Source: Desulfovibrio intestinalis (lineage in GTDB: Bacteria; Desulfobacterota; Desulfovibrionia; Desulfovibrionales; Desulfovibrionaceae). From it: a stretch of DNA of 64,000 nt. Where the stretch lies: contig NZ_JACHGO010000009.1 of the NCBI RefSeq assembly GCF_014202345.1, positions 29,133-93,132 of the forward strand, in the 5' to 3' direction. Shown piece after piece: positions 43,013-53,100 of the stretch. The translations under genes and the position numbers were made by a program. The notes beneath the pieces were generated by a model. The model saw nothing but the letters and a program-made list of their open reading frames with translations, was not told the DNA's origin and ran no database searches. The first letter of the stretch is position 1. Every line of letters starts with the position of its first letter.

Positions 43013-43233
43013 ATTCTTTCATTTGGGCCGCCTGCGCGGCGCGCGGCAGAAGGGGCCTGTTAGGGGCTGCGCCCCTCCGAGGCCCCCTCTGCACTCCCCC
43101 CGGACTACCCCCTGAGACTTGTAAATACTTTGCGTTTGCGAGGGCTGCGCGGCTCTTGCTCCGGGAGCTTCCTCGCTGCGCTCGGCGATCTCCCTGCGCG
43201 CCGCGCAATGCCAATGGCAGGTTGGCTTTGAAT
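43013..43233 (+). repeat. GC-rich dispersed repeat, copy 3
   Basis: Blocks: CATTTGGGCCGCCTGCGCGG, a GGGGCTGCGCCCC hairpin, CCGAGGCCCCCTCTGCACTC, then GCTCCGGGAGCTTCCTCGC and GATCTCCCTGCGCGCCGCGC. It matches the inverted copy at 21286-21541 closely at both ends. Non-coding. Confidence 0.85.
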
Positions 43234-43565
43234 GGAAAAAATGGGGGCAAGAAAAGATAGTTTGGTGGCTTGGTGATGTGCAGAAAAATCAGGCAAGAAA
43301 AGAATATGCTGGCATTGAACGGACTTATCAGCGCACAAGAATACAGTTCCCGACAGGCGATGCGGCGGCGCTTTTGCCCGCGTCTTATCTGCACACAAGG
43401 GTGCAACGCGCCATGCAATGTCAGCAGAGCGGACTGGCTTTGATCGGGAAGGGCGAGGCAAGCAGGGATAATTGGCGGGCCGCATCATTAGATCAGGCAT
43501 GAACTGGAGCTGATTATAGTTGTATAAGGTTTGCTGCTCCAGCCGTGTTGCGTGTTGTTTGTTAC

Positions 43566-44480
43566 CTACACTGGCGCCACACATACATGGTTGCGACCAG
43601 CCTGTTTGGCCGCATACAAAGCCTTGTCTGCCTCGTGCAGCGTGCGCAGGCCGTCACCGTGTCCGTCATGTTCGCTGCAACCCAGGCTTACGCTCACAGG
43701 CTTTCCGTCTGGTCTGGCAACCCTCCCAGCCACGGCAGTACGTATTCTTTCTGCCGCAGACACGGCTTTTTTAAACGTGCAGTTTGGCAATAAAACCACA
43801 AATTCGTCACCGCCATAGCGGCAAATGATGTCATTACTGCGCGCACACTGGCGGATCGCCGCGCCCACATCCTTGAGAACGCTGTCGCCCGCCAGATGTC
43901 CGAACGTGTCGTTAATATCCTTGAACCGGTCCACATCCAGCATAATACAGCAGAAAGGCCTTTTTTCCACCTTGGCGTATTTGTCCAGCACAAGGTCCAG
44001 GTATTTTCTAGTCTGCAACTGGGTAAGGGAATCAGTCAGGCTGCTTTCGTCTGCCAGTTTGACCTTGGTGACCATTGAGTTCAACTGGCTCCGCAGTATG
44101 CCGATGGTGCGGCTTTGCTCTGTAATATCTACGATGACGCCCAGATACCCACGCACATTGTTTTCGTCTGTGAATCCGCCGCTCCAGTGCAGGCATGTGT
44201 GCATCTTGCCGTCCGCGAACCTGTAGCTGAAAATATGGTGGTTGAATTCCTGCTTATCCAGGGTGGCCATATCATCAGCCTGATACATTTCCCGCTCTTC
44301 TTCGGGCAGATGAGCCATCTCCAACACTGATTTGCCCAGAATATAATTCCGGCTCACGCCGAACATCACTTCATAAGCCTTGTTCACAAAAACAAAGTGC
44401 AGATTTTCATCTTTAAGAAAGATGGCGTTGGGCAGCATGTCCAGCACCATATTCAAATCGAATATATTTAAATTATTCAT
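43566..44480 (-). CDS. PAS-GGDEF diguanylate cyclase
   Basis: 304-residue cytoplasmic signalling protein making cyclic di-GMP. PAS domain with PAC at about 10-130 (FVFVNKAYEVMFGVS), a short helical linker (SQLNSMVTKVKLADESSLTD), and a GGDEF domain with the intact active-site RYGGDEFVVLLP (GGDEF at ~223-227) and an upstream RSND that fits the RxxD inhibitory site five residues before it. So it is probably active and product-inhibited. The PAS ligand (haem, flavin or other) cannot be told. ATG at 44480 with a weak ribosome site. Confidence 0.92.
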   Translation of the reverse strand: MNNLNIFDLNMVLDMLPNAIFLKDENLHFVFVNKAYEVMFGVSRNYILGKSVLEMAHLPEEEREMYQADDMATLDKQEFNHHIFSYRFADGKMHTCLHWSGGFTDENNVRGYLGVIVDITEQSRTIGILRSQLNSMVTKVKLADESSLTDSLTQLQTRKYLDLVLDKYAKVEKRPFCCIMLDVDRFKDINDTFGHLAGDSVLKDVGAAIRQCARSNDIICRYGGDEFVVLLPNCTFKKAVSAAERIRTAVAGRVARPDGKPVSVSLGCSEHDGHGDGLRTLHEADKALYAAKQAGRNHVCVAPV

Positions 44481-44640
44481 AAATTATCACTCGGCCTGCA
44501 GGCATTTTCAGTAGCGGCATTTTGCATGAAGTGTGTAAAGGCAGAACAGCAACACAAAAGGCAAGAAAGAATGTGCATGTAGTCGAGCATAATACACCAC
44601 AACAAAGGCGCTCGCCAGATATTCCGGTAACCGAATGATA

Positions 44641-44671
44641 CAAAAAGGGCGCTCCCAGTGGAAGCGCCCTT
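44641..44671 (-). terminator. Terminator of rpsA
   Basis: AAGGGCGCT (44645-44653) with AGCGCCCTT (44663-44671); on the minus strand a short U-run follows the stem. It is 23 bases beyond the rpsA stop. Confidence 0.75.
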
Positions 44672-44693
44672 CATATCTTTTTCTAAAAACGGA

Positions 44694-46406
44694 CTAGCCG
44701 TTTTCGCTTTCTTCGAACTTCTGCTTGAGCAAGTCGCCCAGGCTCTGGCCCGATTCCTGCGGCCCGGAATGGAATTCCTTGGGCTTGCGGCGTTCTTCCA
44801 CTTCCTGAATCTGCTTGATGGACAGACCAAGGCGGCGTTCTTCAGCGCTGACGTGGATGACCTTGGCCTGGATTTCCTGGCCTTCTTTGTAGATTTCAGC
44901 CGGGGTCTTGACCTTTTTGCCAGACAGCTCGGAAACATGCACCAGGCCTTCAATGCCTTCTTCCACTTCAACAAAGAGGCCGAAGTCGGTGATGTTGGTC
45001 ACGATGCCCTTGATGGTGCAACCCACGGGGTAGGTGGTGGGCACATGGCCCCAGGGATCGTCCACCAGCTGCTTGACGCCGAGGGTGAACTTTTCGCTTT
45101 CCTGATCCACGGTCAGTACTTTGGCCTGCACGGTATCGCCGACCTTGTACATTTCGTTGGGATGACGCACCTTCTTGGTCCAGGAAATATCGGACACATG
45201 AATGAGGCCGTCGATGCCGTCTTCGATACCAATGAACATGCCAAATTCGGTGATGTTCTTGATAACGCCTTCAAGCACGGTGCCTTCAGGATAACGTTCA
45301 GCCACGAGTTCCCAAGGATTGGGACGCACCTGCTTCATGCCGAGGCTGATGCGCTTCTTGTCGCCGTCCACACCCAGGATGACCACTTCGACTTCGTCGC
45401 CGGTGTGAACCATCTGGGAAGGATGACGCAGCTTGCGGGTCCAGGACATTTCAGAAATGTGCACAAGACCTTCAACGCCGGCTTCCAGCTCAACAAATGC
45501 GCCGTAGTCAACCAGGTTGGTGACTTTGCCGGAGCACTTGGCGCCTTCGGGGAAGCGGGCAGAAATGTCCTGCCACGGATCGGGCACGAGCTGCTTGAGG
45601 CCCAGGGAGACCTTGTTGTTGTCGCGGTCAAAGGAAAGCACCTTCAAGGTCAGTTCCTGACCGATGGTGATCATTTCCTTGGGATGACGGATGCGCTTCC
45701 AGCTCATGTCGGTGATGTGCAGCAGGCCGTCGAGGCCGCCCAGGTCCACGAACACGCCGTATTCGGTGATGTTCTTGGCCTTGCCCTGCACAGTCTGGTT
45801 TTCTTCGAGGGTGCGCAGCAGATCCTGACGCTTGGAATCGCGTTCTTCTTCAAGCAGCACGCGGCGCGAAACAATAACATTGCTGCGGCGGCGGTTGATC
45901 TTGAGCACGCGGAATTCGAACTCCTGGTTGACCAGGGCGTCCATGTCCGGCACGGGGCGCAGATCCACATGAGAACCGGGCAAAAATGCCTCGACTCCGC
46001 CGATGTCCACAGTGTAGCCGCCCTTGATGCGACGTACGATGTGGCCGGTGATGACCCTGTTGTTTTCCTGCACGTCTTCGAGCTGATCGAAGACCTGCAT
46101 GCGTTTGGCCTTTTCAAAAGAAAGGGTAATGGTGCCGTCGTTTTCGTTCTTGCGAACAACGTACACGTCCACCTTGTCGCCCACGGCAACGACCATGTTA
46201 CCAGCGGGATCGCGGAATTCAGCCGCGGGAATCTGACCCTCGGACTTGAAGTTCACGTCCACCAATACATTGTCTTCGTCCACGCGAACGATTTCGCCCT
46301 TGGTGATAGAGCCTTCTTCAAGGTCGCCAAAATCGGAAGTGAGGTAGTTTTCGAGAGCACTCTCGAAATTCATTTCGGTTTCGTGCCCGGTTTCCAAGCC
46401 TGCCAT
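44694..46406 (-). CDS. rpsA: 30S ribosomal protein S1
   Basis: 570 residues with six S1 OB-fold RNA-binding repeats, as in proteobacterial S1. Repeated blocks such as GEIVRVDEDNVLVDVNFKSEG, GYTVDIGGVEAFLPGSHVD, YGVFVDLGGLDGLLHITDMSW, YGAFVELEAGVEGLVHISEMSW, FGMFIGIEDGIDGLIHVSDISW and FGLFVEVEEGIEGLVHVSELS mark the repeats (each cited in part). S1 unwinds and recruits mRNA on the small subunit. The ATG at 46406 has a GGAGG site; an in-frame TTG five codons upstream falls on that site. The C-terminus is short and acidic. Confidence 0.96.
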   Translation of the reverse strand: MAGLETGHETEMNFESALENYLTSDFGDLEEGSITKGEIVRVDEDNVLVDVNFKSEGQIPAAEFRDPAGNMVVAVGDKVDVYVVRKNENDGTITLSFEKAKRMQVFDQLEDVQENNRVITGHIVRRIKGGYTVDIGGVEAFLPGSHVDLRPVPDMDALVNQEFEFRVLKINRRRSNVIVSRRVLLEEERDSKRQDLLRTLEENQTVQGKAKNITEYGVFVDLGGLDGLLHITDMSWKRIRHPKEMITIGQELTLKVLSFDRDNNKVSLGLKQLVPDPWQDISARFPEGAKCSGKVTNLVDYGAFVELEAGVEGLVHISEMSWTRKLRHPSQMVHTGDEVEVVILGVDGDKKRISLGMKQVRPNPWELVAERYPEGTVLEGVIKNITEFGMFIGIEDGIDGLIHVSDISWTKKVRHPNEMYKVGDTVQAKVLTVDQESEKFTLGVKQLVDDPWGHVPTTYPVGCTIKGIVTNITDFGLFVEVEEGIEGLVHVSELSGKKVKTPAEIYKEGQEIQAKVIHVSAEERRLGLSIKQIQEVEERRKPKEFHSGPQESGQSLGDLLKQKFEESENG

Positions 46407-46829
46407 ATGTCCAGCCTCCAAACATGATTTCCCTTTTTAAAGGGAGGTCGCATATGTAGCAGAAATTTGACGGAAGAACAAGGAAAAATAAGCTCAGATC
46501 GGCCAAGGAAGCCACAAAGCGGCCACCCAACAGGACTTGGGGACAACACGCAGTGCAACCGCCTGCCCTCCTTGACATTTGGCGCGCCCTGTTGTCCTGT
46601 ACTCTTTTGGCGGGGAATTTCGTGCAAATCGAAAACAGTCGCGCTGCGGTAAGAGGGGACAAGGTTTCTTTTCGCCTGCTCAAGGTGGGCGGCGTTTGAC
46701 AGCCAATCGCGCAAGCGGTGAAGGCGAAACCAAGGCGCGGGCACACAGCCCCACAACCCTCAAGTCCGAACATCCGCCGGGGCCAGAGCCCTTTTGCGAA
46801 CCTTTCAACGCGATATTGAGGAGGTTGCC
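46407..46829. other. Divergent intergenic region, rpsA / cbiK
   Basis: 423 bases, no gene supported. It must hold both promoters; a consensus TTGACA is at 46573-46578 on the plus strand but no -10 stands at a good distance. I see no cobalamin riboswitch motif before the chelatase gene and no clear S1 autoregulatory element. Confidence 0.4.
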
Positions 46830-47750
46830 ATGCCACGCACCCTGTCACATTTCGGGCTTCGCCCACTACTCTTTCTCCTGCTGCTGCTCGCGGCGCTCAG
46901 CCTTACCGGCACAAGCCACGCTTCCGGTGAAGCCGCACCCAAGGAAGGCATTTTGCTGGTGGCCTTTGGAACCAGCGTTCCCGAGGCTCAGCCCGCCTTC
47001 AAGGCTGTGGATGCGGAATTCAAAAAAGCTTTCCCCGGCGCGCCTGTGGTCTGGGCCTACACTTCACAGATCATCCGTAAAAAACTGGCCGAACAGGGTC
47101 AGCCTGTGGGCGGCATCAGCGACGGCTTGGCCCAGTTGGCCAAGGACGGCGTGAAAGTTGTGCGCGTGCAGTCGCTGCACGTTTTGGCCGGTGAGGAATT
47201 CACCGCTCTGGAACGGGCCGTGCTGCTTGACGTGAGCAAAAATCCCGGCCGCTTTGAGTCCGTATTTATGGGCCGTCCCATGCTGGAATCCAAGGGCGAT
47301 GCCCAGGAACTGCTGGCTGCCATCAAGGCCGACACCAAGAGCGCCCGCGGCAAAAATACCGCCCTTGTGCTTATGGGTCACGGCCAGAGCCACGGCCGCG
47401 CCGACCTGGCATTTGAAGGCGTGTACGCTGTCTTCAAGTCCACTGACAAAAATATCCATATGGCCACTGTGGAAGGGGCGCGCAATTTTGACGACATGCT
47501 TGAAGGCCTCAAGGCCGCCAAGATCAAGCATGTGGTTATCGCTCCCCTGATGCTGGTAGCTGGCGACCACGCCCGCAACGACCTTGCAGGCGACGAGGAC
47601 GATTCCTGGGCCACACAGCTCAAAAAAGCAGGAATCAAGGTTGACGCCCACCTGAAAGGCCTTGGCGAAACGCCCGGCGCTGCTGCCATTCTTGTGCGCC
47701 ACGCCAAGGAAAGCACTGACGACCTGACCAAAGAACCCAGAAAGCCGTAG
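46830..47750 (+). CDS. cbiK: Periplasmic sirohydrochlorin cobaltochelatase (CbiK-P type)
   Basis: Inserts cobalt (or iron) into sirohydrochlorin for cobalamin or sirohaem/haem synthesis. 306 residues with a signal peptide (basic start, Leu-rich core LLFLLLLLAALSL, cleavage near SHA, ~residue 30), so it is exported; the known example is the periplasmic CbiK of Desulfovibrio vulgaris. Chelatase signatures: GILLVAFGTSVPEAQPAF (~39-56), the metal His in VLMGHGQSHG (~181-190) and a second in LMLVAGDHARNDLAG (~240-254). ATG 46830 after GAGGAGG. Monocistronic and divergent from rpsA. Confidence 0.93.
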   Translation: MPRTLSHFGLRPLLFLLLLLAALSLTGTSHASGEAAPKEGILLVAFGTSVPEAQPAFKAVDAEFKKAFPGAPVVWAYTSQIIRKKLAEQGQPVGGISDGLAQLAKDGVKVVRVQSLHVLAGEEFTALERAVLLDVSKNPGRFESVFMGRPMLESKGDAQELLAAIKADTKSARGKNTALVLMGHGQSHGRADLAFEGVYAVFKSTDKNIHMATVEGARNFDDMLEGLKAAKIKHVVIAPLMLVAGDHARNDLAGDEDDSWATQLKKAGIKVDAHLKGLGETPGAAAILVRHAKESTDDLTKEPRKP

Positions 47751-48220
47751 GGTTGCGCCCCGGCAAAGCAGGCAAAGCGTGTGCGGCAACGCCCGCACAA
47801 CTGGAAATCAGAAGCAGGGCATGGCCTTGCCGCGCTGTTATAGCTGACTGATTTTCGTGCACTTCCGCACGGCGGCCCTGCTGGCCATAGCGGTGCAAAA
47901 CCTGCGAAGCAGGGGTTGTCATCAAATCTGGGAAGGGCCGGAGCAAATGCTCCGGCCCTTCTGTTTTGCCCACAGAACAATACAAGACATCCTTACAGAC
48001 AGGGTCTTATTGCGCAGTATTCCGCCGCCTGCTTCCTGCCCAAAGCGAGAGACACCCGCCCTCTCTTGCTGCTTGATGCAGACTTCCGATTTTTTATTGT
48101 TTTGTTGTGAAGCCGGGGGGTACACAATGCCGTTTTTTTCATGTAGCATATGTAAAATTTCAATATAAAGCGTCGGCAGTCGGGCACGATCTATCGGCGT
48201 TATCCACAGGGGAGGCCCGC
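47751..48220. other. Intergenic region between cbiK and the YheO-like gene
   Basis: 470 bases, no gene supported. It holds the terminator at 47933-47967; the right-hand part (48080-48175) is A/T-richer and probably includes the promoter of the next gene. Confidence 0.5.
47933..47967 (+). terminator. Strong hairpin terminator after cbiK
   Basis: AAGGGCCGGAGCA (47933-47945) with TGCTCCGGCCCTT (47948-47960), 13 perfect pairs around a two-base gap, followed by CTGTTTTG. Confidence 0.8.
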
Positions 48221-48997
48221 ATGCCCAAGCAAAGTCGCAAGATATCTCCACCGCGGCCCGCAGCCGCCCCCCGCCGCACAGCCAGAGGCGCGCGCGTTCA
48301 CTCTCTGGATACTGAAAAAATCAACTGCCGCGCAGCCGAAACGCAGGCCATTTTTGCCAATGCCAAGCGAATGGCGGGCATGGTGGCGCGCACGCTGGGG
48401 CCTTTTTGCGAAGTGGCGGTACACGACTTCAGCGATCTTGAGCATTCCATCATCCATATCGAAGGCTCCCTTACCGGGCGTAATGTGGGCGCTCCTGCCA
48501 CCAACATGGTTACCAAGGCGTGGCGTCAGGGCGGCGACAAGGTGCAGGACATTATAGCTTATTCCGCTACCACGCCTTCGGGGCAGACGCTCAAATCGTC
48601 CATAAGCTTTTTGCGTACCAGTGAAGGTGAAGTCATCGGAGCCGTGTGCATACACTTTGACCTCACGGATCTGGAGCGTTTTCAGGGTGTTCTGCACGCA
48701 CTGCTGCGCTTTGAAAACGCCCCCGGCAAGGAAATGAGCGAGGCCTTTCCCTCCTGTTTGGGCGAAACAAGCGATGCCATCATTGAGACGGCCATTCGCA
48801 GGGCGGGCAAACACCCCGCAACCATGTCGAGAGAAGAAAAACTGAATTTTGTGCGGATAATGGATGAGGAAGGGGCCTTTCTCATCAAGGGAATGGTACA
48901 GTATCTGGCCAAGGCCATGCGGGTGTCCATCTATACCGTGTACAACTACATGCGGCAGGTCAAGGAAGATGCCCACCGCGAGGTATCAGCGAACTAG
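48221..48997 (+). CDS. YheO/DauR-like transcriptional regulator (PAS + HTH)
   Basis: 258 residues. The N-terminal YheO-like PAS domain (~45-165) has the usual start LGPFCEVAVHDFSDLEHSII and SLTGRNVGAPATN; the C-terminal HTH_22 domain is at about 205-255 (MSREEKLNFVRIMDEEGAFL, VSIYTVYNYMRQVKED). DauR, the studied member, represses D-arginine catabolism genes. A basic Arg/Pro-rich leader of about 30 residues is extra. ATG 48221 has a GGGGAGG site. No obvious target operon is adjacent. The call is firm at the domain level; the ligand is unknown. Confidence 0.9.
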   Translation: MPKQSRKISPPRPAAAPRRTARGARVHSLDTEKINCRAAETQAIFANAKRMAGMVARTLGPFCEVAVHDFSDLEHSIIHIEGSLTGRNVGAPATNMVTKAWRQGGDKVQDIIAYSATTPSGQTLKSSISFLRTSEGEVIGAVCIHFDLTDLERFQGVLHALLRFENAPGKEMSEAFPSCLGETSDAIIETAIRRAGKHPATMSREEKLNFVRIMDEEGAFLIKGMVQYLAKAMRVSIYTVYNYMRQVKEDAHREVSAN

Positions 48998-49001
48998 CGC
49001 A

Positions 49002-49122
49002 GATGCCTTTTGAAATGCATTACATTTCAAAGTTGCCGTTCAGCCGAAAAGTACGATTTTCGGCTGAACCCACACAGCGCAACGTTCAGCATTTAGCTTT
49101 TTTCAAAGGTAAAATGCTCTGG
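49002..49122. repeat. REP-like dispersed element (copy after the YheO-like gene)
   Basis: Palindrome TTTGAAATG (49009-49017) with CATTTCAAA (49023-49031); then hairpin GTTCAGCCGAAAA (49038-49050) with TTTTCGGCTGAAC (49057-49069), 13 perfect pairs; then CCACACAGCGC; then AGCATTT (49088-49094) facing AAATGCTCT (49112-49120). Same plan as the element at 30012, without its second short hairpin. It fills the gap between two convergent genes. Confidence 0.8.
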
Positions 49123-49171
49123 CATTTTTCGCATTCTCAAACGCACCTTGCACCACCTGCCTGGCGGGGGA

Positions 49172-49741
49172 CTATATCACCACCACAAGCGCCATCAGCC
49201 CGCCCTGTATGGCCACTGCCGCCGCAAGGGCCAGCCACCGTGCACCGCGCCCGAGCCCGGCGGGGGGGCAGCCTGCAAACACGGCCCATGCTCCCTGCAA
49301 AACACGCTTGAGCGGCCATACCAGTGCCAGCACCAGCCATAGCAACCCCGCGCAGGTGAAATACCGAATTTCGCCTATTGCCCAAAAGCGCTCTAAAACC
49401 ACGCTCAAATCTATCTGATTGGCGCTGTATGCCGTGCCTATTCCCTCAACAAGGTCCAGAACCGCTACTTCGCTGTATACGATACCCATAGCTGCAAACA
49501 GTCCTACAAGCACTACCAGCAGGAAAAAAAGCAGCCAGAATGTGTGCAGCTGCCATTGGGCATGGCTTTCTGAAAGCGTGTCCTGACGGGCTGCGGCCAT
49601 ATGGCGCAGTATGAGAGCAACTATCAGCACTGGCAGCGGCAACAGCCCGAGCACAGGCAGCCACAGAGCAAAGGCGCCGCCAGCCAGACAAATATATCCG
49701 GCCCAGAACAGCCCAAGCGTCAACATATTGCCTGTGAACAT
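49172..49741 (-). CDS. Polytopic inner-membrane protein of unknown function
   Basis: 189 residues with four or five hydrophobic helices (~5-25, 30-47, 68-92, 125-150, 168-188) and a conserved-looking loop SESHAQWQLHTFWLLFF, which recalls DUF4870-type membrane proteins. No catalytic motif is seen. The ATG at 49741 has a GGAGG site. It stands alone on the minus strand, convergent with the YheO-like regulator. The family assignment is weak. Confidence 0.72.
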   Translation of the reverse strand: MFTGNMLTLGLFWAGYICLAGGAFALWLPVLGLLPLPVLIVALILRHMAAARQDTLSESHAQWQLHTFWLLFFLLVVLVGLFAAMGIVYSEVAVLDLVEGIGTAYSANQIDLSVVLERFWAIGEIRYFTCAGLLWLVLALVWPLKRVLQGAWAVFAGCPPAGLGRGARWLALAAAVAIQGGLMALVVVI

Positions 49742-50169
49742 TGCGCCTCCAACGAAAAGTTCGCCTACTCGATAAACAGTGCTGTTCTATAGTCTCACGC
49801 CGTCTCTCTGCGGGCAAGCGCCGTGCATGCGCCAGTTCAAGCGCTTGGGCAAGCACTTGAACGCCCCGGCGGTGAACAACCGTTCAATCGCTTTGGCAAG
49901 CGACTGGCCAGGCGGCAGGACAAGCGCCGCGCATACACCTGGACCAAACATATGAGCCCCGGCGGCGCAGCGCAGCCGGCCGCCGCGTAGCAGCGTGATC
50001 TTTGCCGTGAATTACGTTTTCGATGATATGCGTATCTGCACTATACAACACCCAACGTCAATCGCCTCAGTTGTTCACGGCTCATATTGGCGCTCATGCA
50101 TACGAAAAGCCGCCGCCCAGGCAGAAACCCGGACGGCGGCCATATGTATGCCAAAGCGAGAATCTTCGG
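49742..50169. other. Intergenic region with terminator of the adhesin-like gene
   Basis: 428 bases. The right part has the terminator at 50104-50140. A 55-codon open frame from GTG at about 49823 to TAG has a basic, protein-like translation (GKRLARRQDKRRAYTW) but no ribosome site, so it is not called a gene. Confidence 0.4.
50104..50140 (-). terminator. Terminator of the adhesin-like gene
   Basis: GCCGCCG (50109-50115) with CGGCGGC (50134-50140) and A4 on the left, which reads as U4 after the stem on the minus strand. Confidence 0.65.
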
Positions 50170-53100
50170 CTATCCGCCGGATTCAGAAGCTATCTGCTGC
50201 TGCACAACCAGCGCGTTCACATCATCATCCACATTGTCGGCGTGCATATCATTGCTGAAGTTTGAAGCATCGCCGCCGTCGCCGCTATCGTGTTCACTTT
50301 GACCAGTAAGCCCGGCCTCGCGGTAGCCGTCGGGCATATCCTCGCTCATCGAAGTCATGAAGGGCACTGTGCTGTCAGAGTAGTTGACCACATAGTCGCT
50401 AAAATGCCCGCTGTTCAGGTAGGCGTGCAGGTCTGCCGCATCCGCAGGGCTCAACCCGTTGATGTTCACGTGAATTTCTTCAACATCAATGCTGCTCAGA
50501 TTGTTTTGCAGCCATGTATCGTACTTGGCTATAAAATCGGCGTAGGAGTCGGCCTTGAGCACAAGCAGGTCATAGCCGTCGCCGCCAGTGATGCTGAGGT
50601 TGCCATGCACATTGCCGTCAACCGTCACCACATCGTCGCCATCGCCAAGATTGATGCTGCTGTTCCCTCCGGTAATATCCCCGTGGATATTCACACGCCC
50701 ATCGCCAGCACCCATTATGATCTTGTTTGTACCGCCAGCGATATTGCCGTTCAACGTGAAGATGTCGTTGCCATCGCCCATGTTGAAGGTATTTGTTCCG
50801 CCGCGCAGGTTGCCGTTGATTTCGATGTTGTCGTTGCCGCTGCCGGTATTAACCGTGTTGATGTAGCCGCCGAGATCTCCGTTGAGGGTGATGCTGTCAC
50901 CCTGCACATCCCCAGCCTTGCTACCGCCCTGGATAAGATTGATGCCGCCCGCATTGCCATACATGGCATAGGCCTGCCCAGCGGTTCCGGCCTTGGCTGT
51001 AATAACCACCGTGATGGCGCTGTCTGTATTTTCAATAATATTCTGGGTAGAGGTTCCCCATCCGTCACGGGTATACATGCCGTAGGCCCAGCCATCGGCG
51101 CTGCCACTGGCATCAGCAGTGATATTTACATTATTGACATTGCTGATCTTGTTGACGGCAGTGCCCCAGGCAGCATTCATGCCGAAGGCTCCTCCATGGG
51201 TATCCATATAGTCTGTAGAAAGCGTCTGCGTGCCTGTAAAGATGGCATTTATGTTCAGCGTATCATCGCCGCTGCCGCCGTTAATGATAGTTTGCCCGCC
51301 AGCTTGCGCTGCAAGGCCAATGGCCGCTGCGCCATTGTGGGCGGAAGCATTGAGGTTGATGACGTCGTCACCGTCTCCGGTGTTGATATTGGTCACGCCA
51401 TAGTTGGTTGAAAAGATACTCGTACCCCAACTGGGCGCGCTGCCTGTGATGTTCAGTTCGTTGTCGCCATCGGACGTGTTGATATTGACGTTGCCGCCGT
51501 ACCCCGCATAGATGCCCGTGGCCGTACCCTTGGACGAAGCGGCGTCCACAGTGGCGGAAATGTCCACATCGCCCGCATCAATATTGATATACGACTTGCC
51601 GCCCTGACCCGCCTGATTCAGGTTGCCTGAAGCCGTAAGCCCCATAGAGGTAAAGCCCGCTGGCCTGCCGCCGCTCCAGGCAACCCCTGAATAGGGGCTG
51701 CTGTAGGGTGAGGTTTCCTGATATGCTGAAGCACTGAACTTGCCGTCATCGGCAGTTTCAATATTCAGGGTTGTGCCTGCTGTGGTGCGGAATACGTTGC
51801 TCATGACAGATCCGTCTGCACCGCTGCCTGCGTAGGCTTTGGCGTCACCGCTGACATTCTGCCCGCTGATATTCACAGTGGCCTGATCTTTGACGTAAAC
51901 CGCCGAAGACATATAATTGATGCTGCCGCCCGTAGACGTGCTGGAAAAATTAACGTCACCTTCAGCTTCCACATTCACGGTGGACTTGCCAGCTCCCCAT
52001 ATGCCCACCGCCGTCATTTCATTGCCTTCGGCGGTAAAGTTTATGTCGCGCCCGCGCACGTTGGCTGTCGCTTCATAAAAATTGCCGTTGTCGTCCTGGC
52101 CGCTTCCGGTGACCATAGCCATGGCCGTACCCGTGTCCGAGGTGGCGCTCATGTTAACGTCGCCCTTTGTGCCAGCGTCAATGGTGGAAGTTACGTCGTG
52201 CTTGAAAGCATGCGCATAGTTACCATAGGCATTGCCGTTCTCGGCCTTGGCTGAAACATCAATCTTGCCCTCGGTGTCATGAGCAAAATTAATATCGGTA
52301 TTGCGCGTGCCATACGCATTGCCAGATGTTTTGCTATGCTCCACAAGAGCGTTGTTATAACTGTCGCCGCCCAGCTTGATGCTTTCTTCATCAACTACCT
52401 TGCCGTGCGAGGAGTACCATTCGCCCTTCAACGGCCCGCCAAGGTCAGTTTCGCCTTCACGCTGCACATAGTCATACGAAGAACTGTCGTTGCCGAGCAG
52501 ATCCATATTGTAGGTCTTTCCGCCTACAGTCACTTCAAGCACGGAATCAAACTTGTTGCCCGCGGCCAGAGCCGCCTGTCCCGCCGCCGTAAGCGTAATG
52601 GTGATGAGCCCTGTAACAGGGTCAACAACAGGAGCATTAAAATACGCGGAGGAGCCACCCGCAAAATTCAGACTCAACTGGCTGGGGTCTGTGACCAGAT
52701 TGCCGTTTTCGTCAATGGCCTGAAATACCATAGGCTGACTGGCATCAGCGCCCACCACGAGGCGCGTATGATAGCCAGAGGGTGCCGGAGGCGTCGGGGG
52801 CGTCGGAGGCATCGGGGTCAGACCATCATTGCCATCCGGCCCGCTTCCATCACGCGCAAGCAGGCTATCCGCCGCCAGAGTGTCGGCAGCAACGCCTGCG
52901 GTCTGCATACCCCAATCCAACCCGCCAAGATGGTCGATGCCCGAATCAAGGCTGGCGTCCGCATGTTCCGCATAATGAGAACTGCGCTCGGCAGAAGTTG
53001 GCCCGGCAGCGGGCATAAGGTCATCCTGCCCCAGGGCGCTGAAAAAGTCCTTTCCGGAAACCTCCTGCCCTTCCACGATAAAGTCAGGGGTGTTCGCACT

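Larger units (their letters stand above)
42846..43565. other. Gene-free interval with terminator and repeat copy 3
   Basis: 720 bases without a supported gene. The terminator at 42899-42935 and the GC-rich repeat at 43013-43233 fill much of it; 43234-43565 has only short frames on both strands with no ribosome sites or recognisable protein. Confidence 0.6.

Noticed and set aside
43566..44480. Degenerate (inactive) GGDEF protein
   Set aside because: The active site GGDEF and the RxxD site are both intact.
46422..46829. Cobalamin riboswitch before the cobaltochelatase gene
   Set aside because: The conserved B12-box GCCACTG and the other core elements are absent.
49002..49122. The TTTGAAATG/CATTTCAAA palindrome as an operator for a Fur- or Rex-like regulator
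   Set aside because: It lies between convergent genes and recurs with attached hairpins in other 3' regions, which fits a dispersed repeat better than a promoter site.
49823..49990. A 55-codon basic small protein gene
   Set aside because: Translation looks protein-like but the GTG start has no ribosome site and there is no family match that I recognise.
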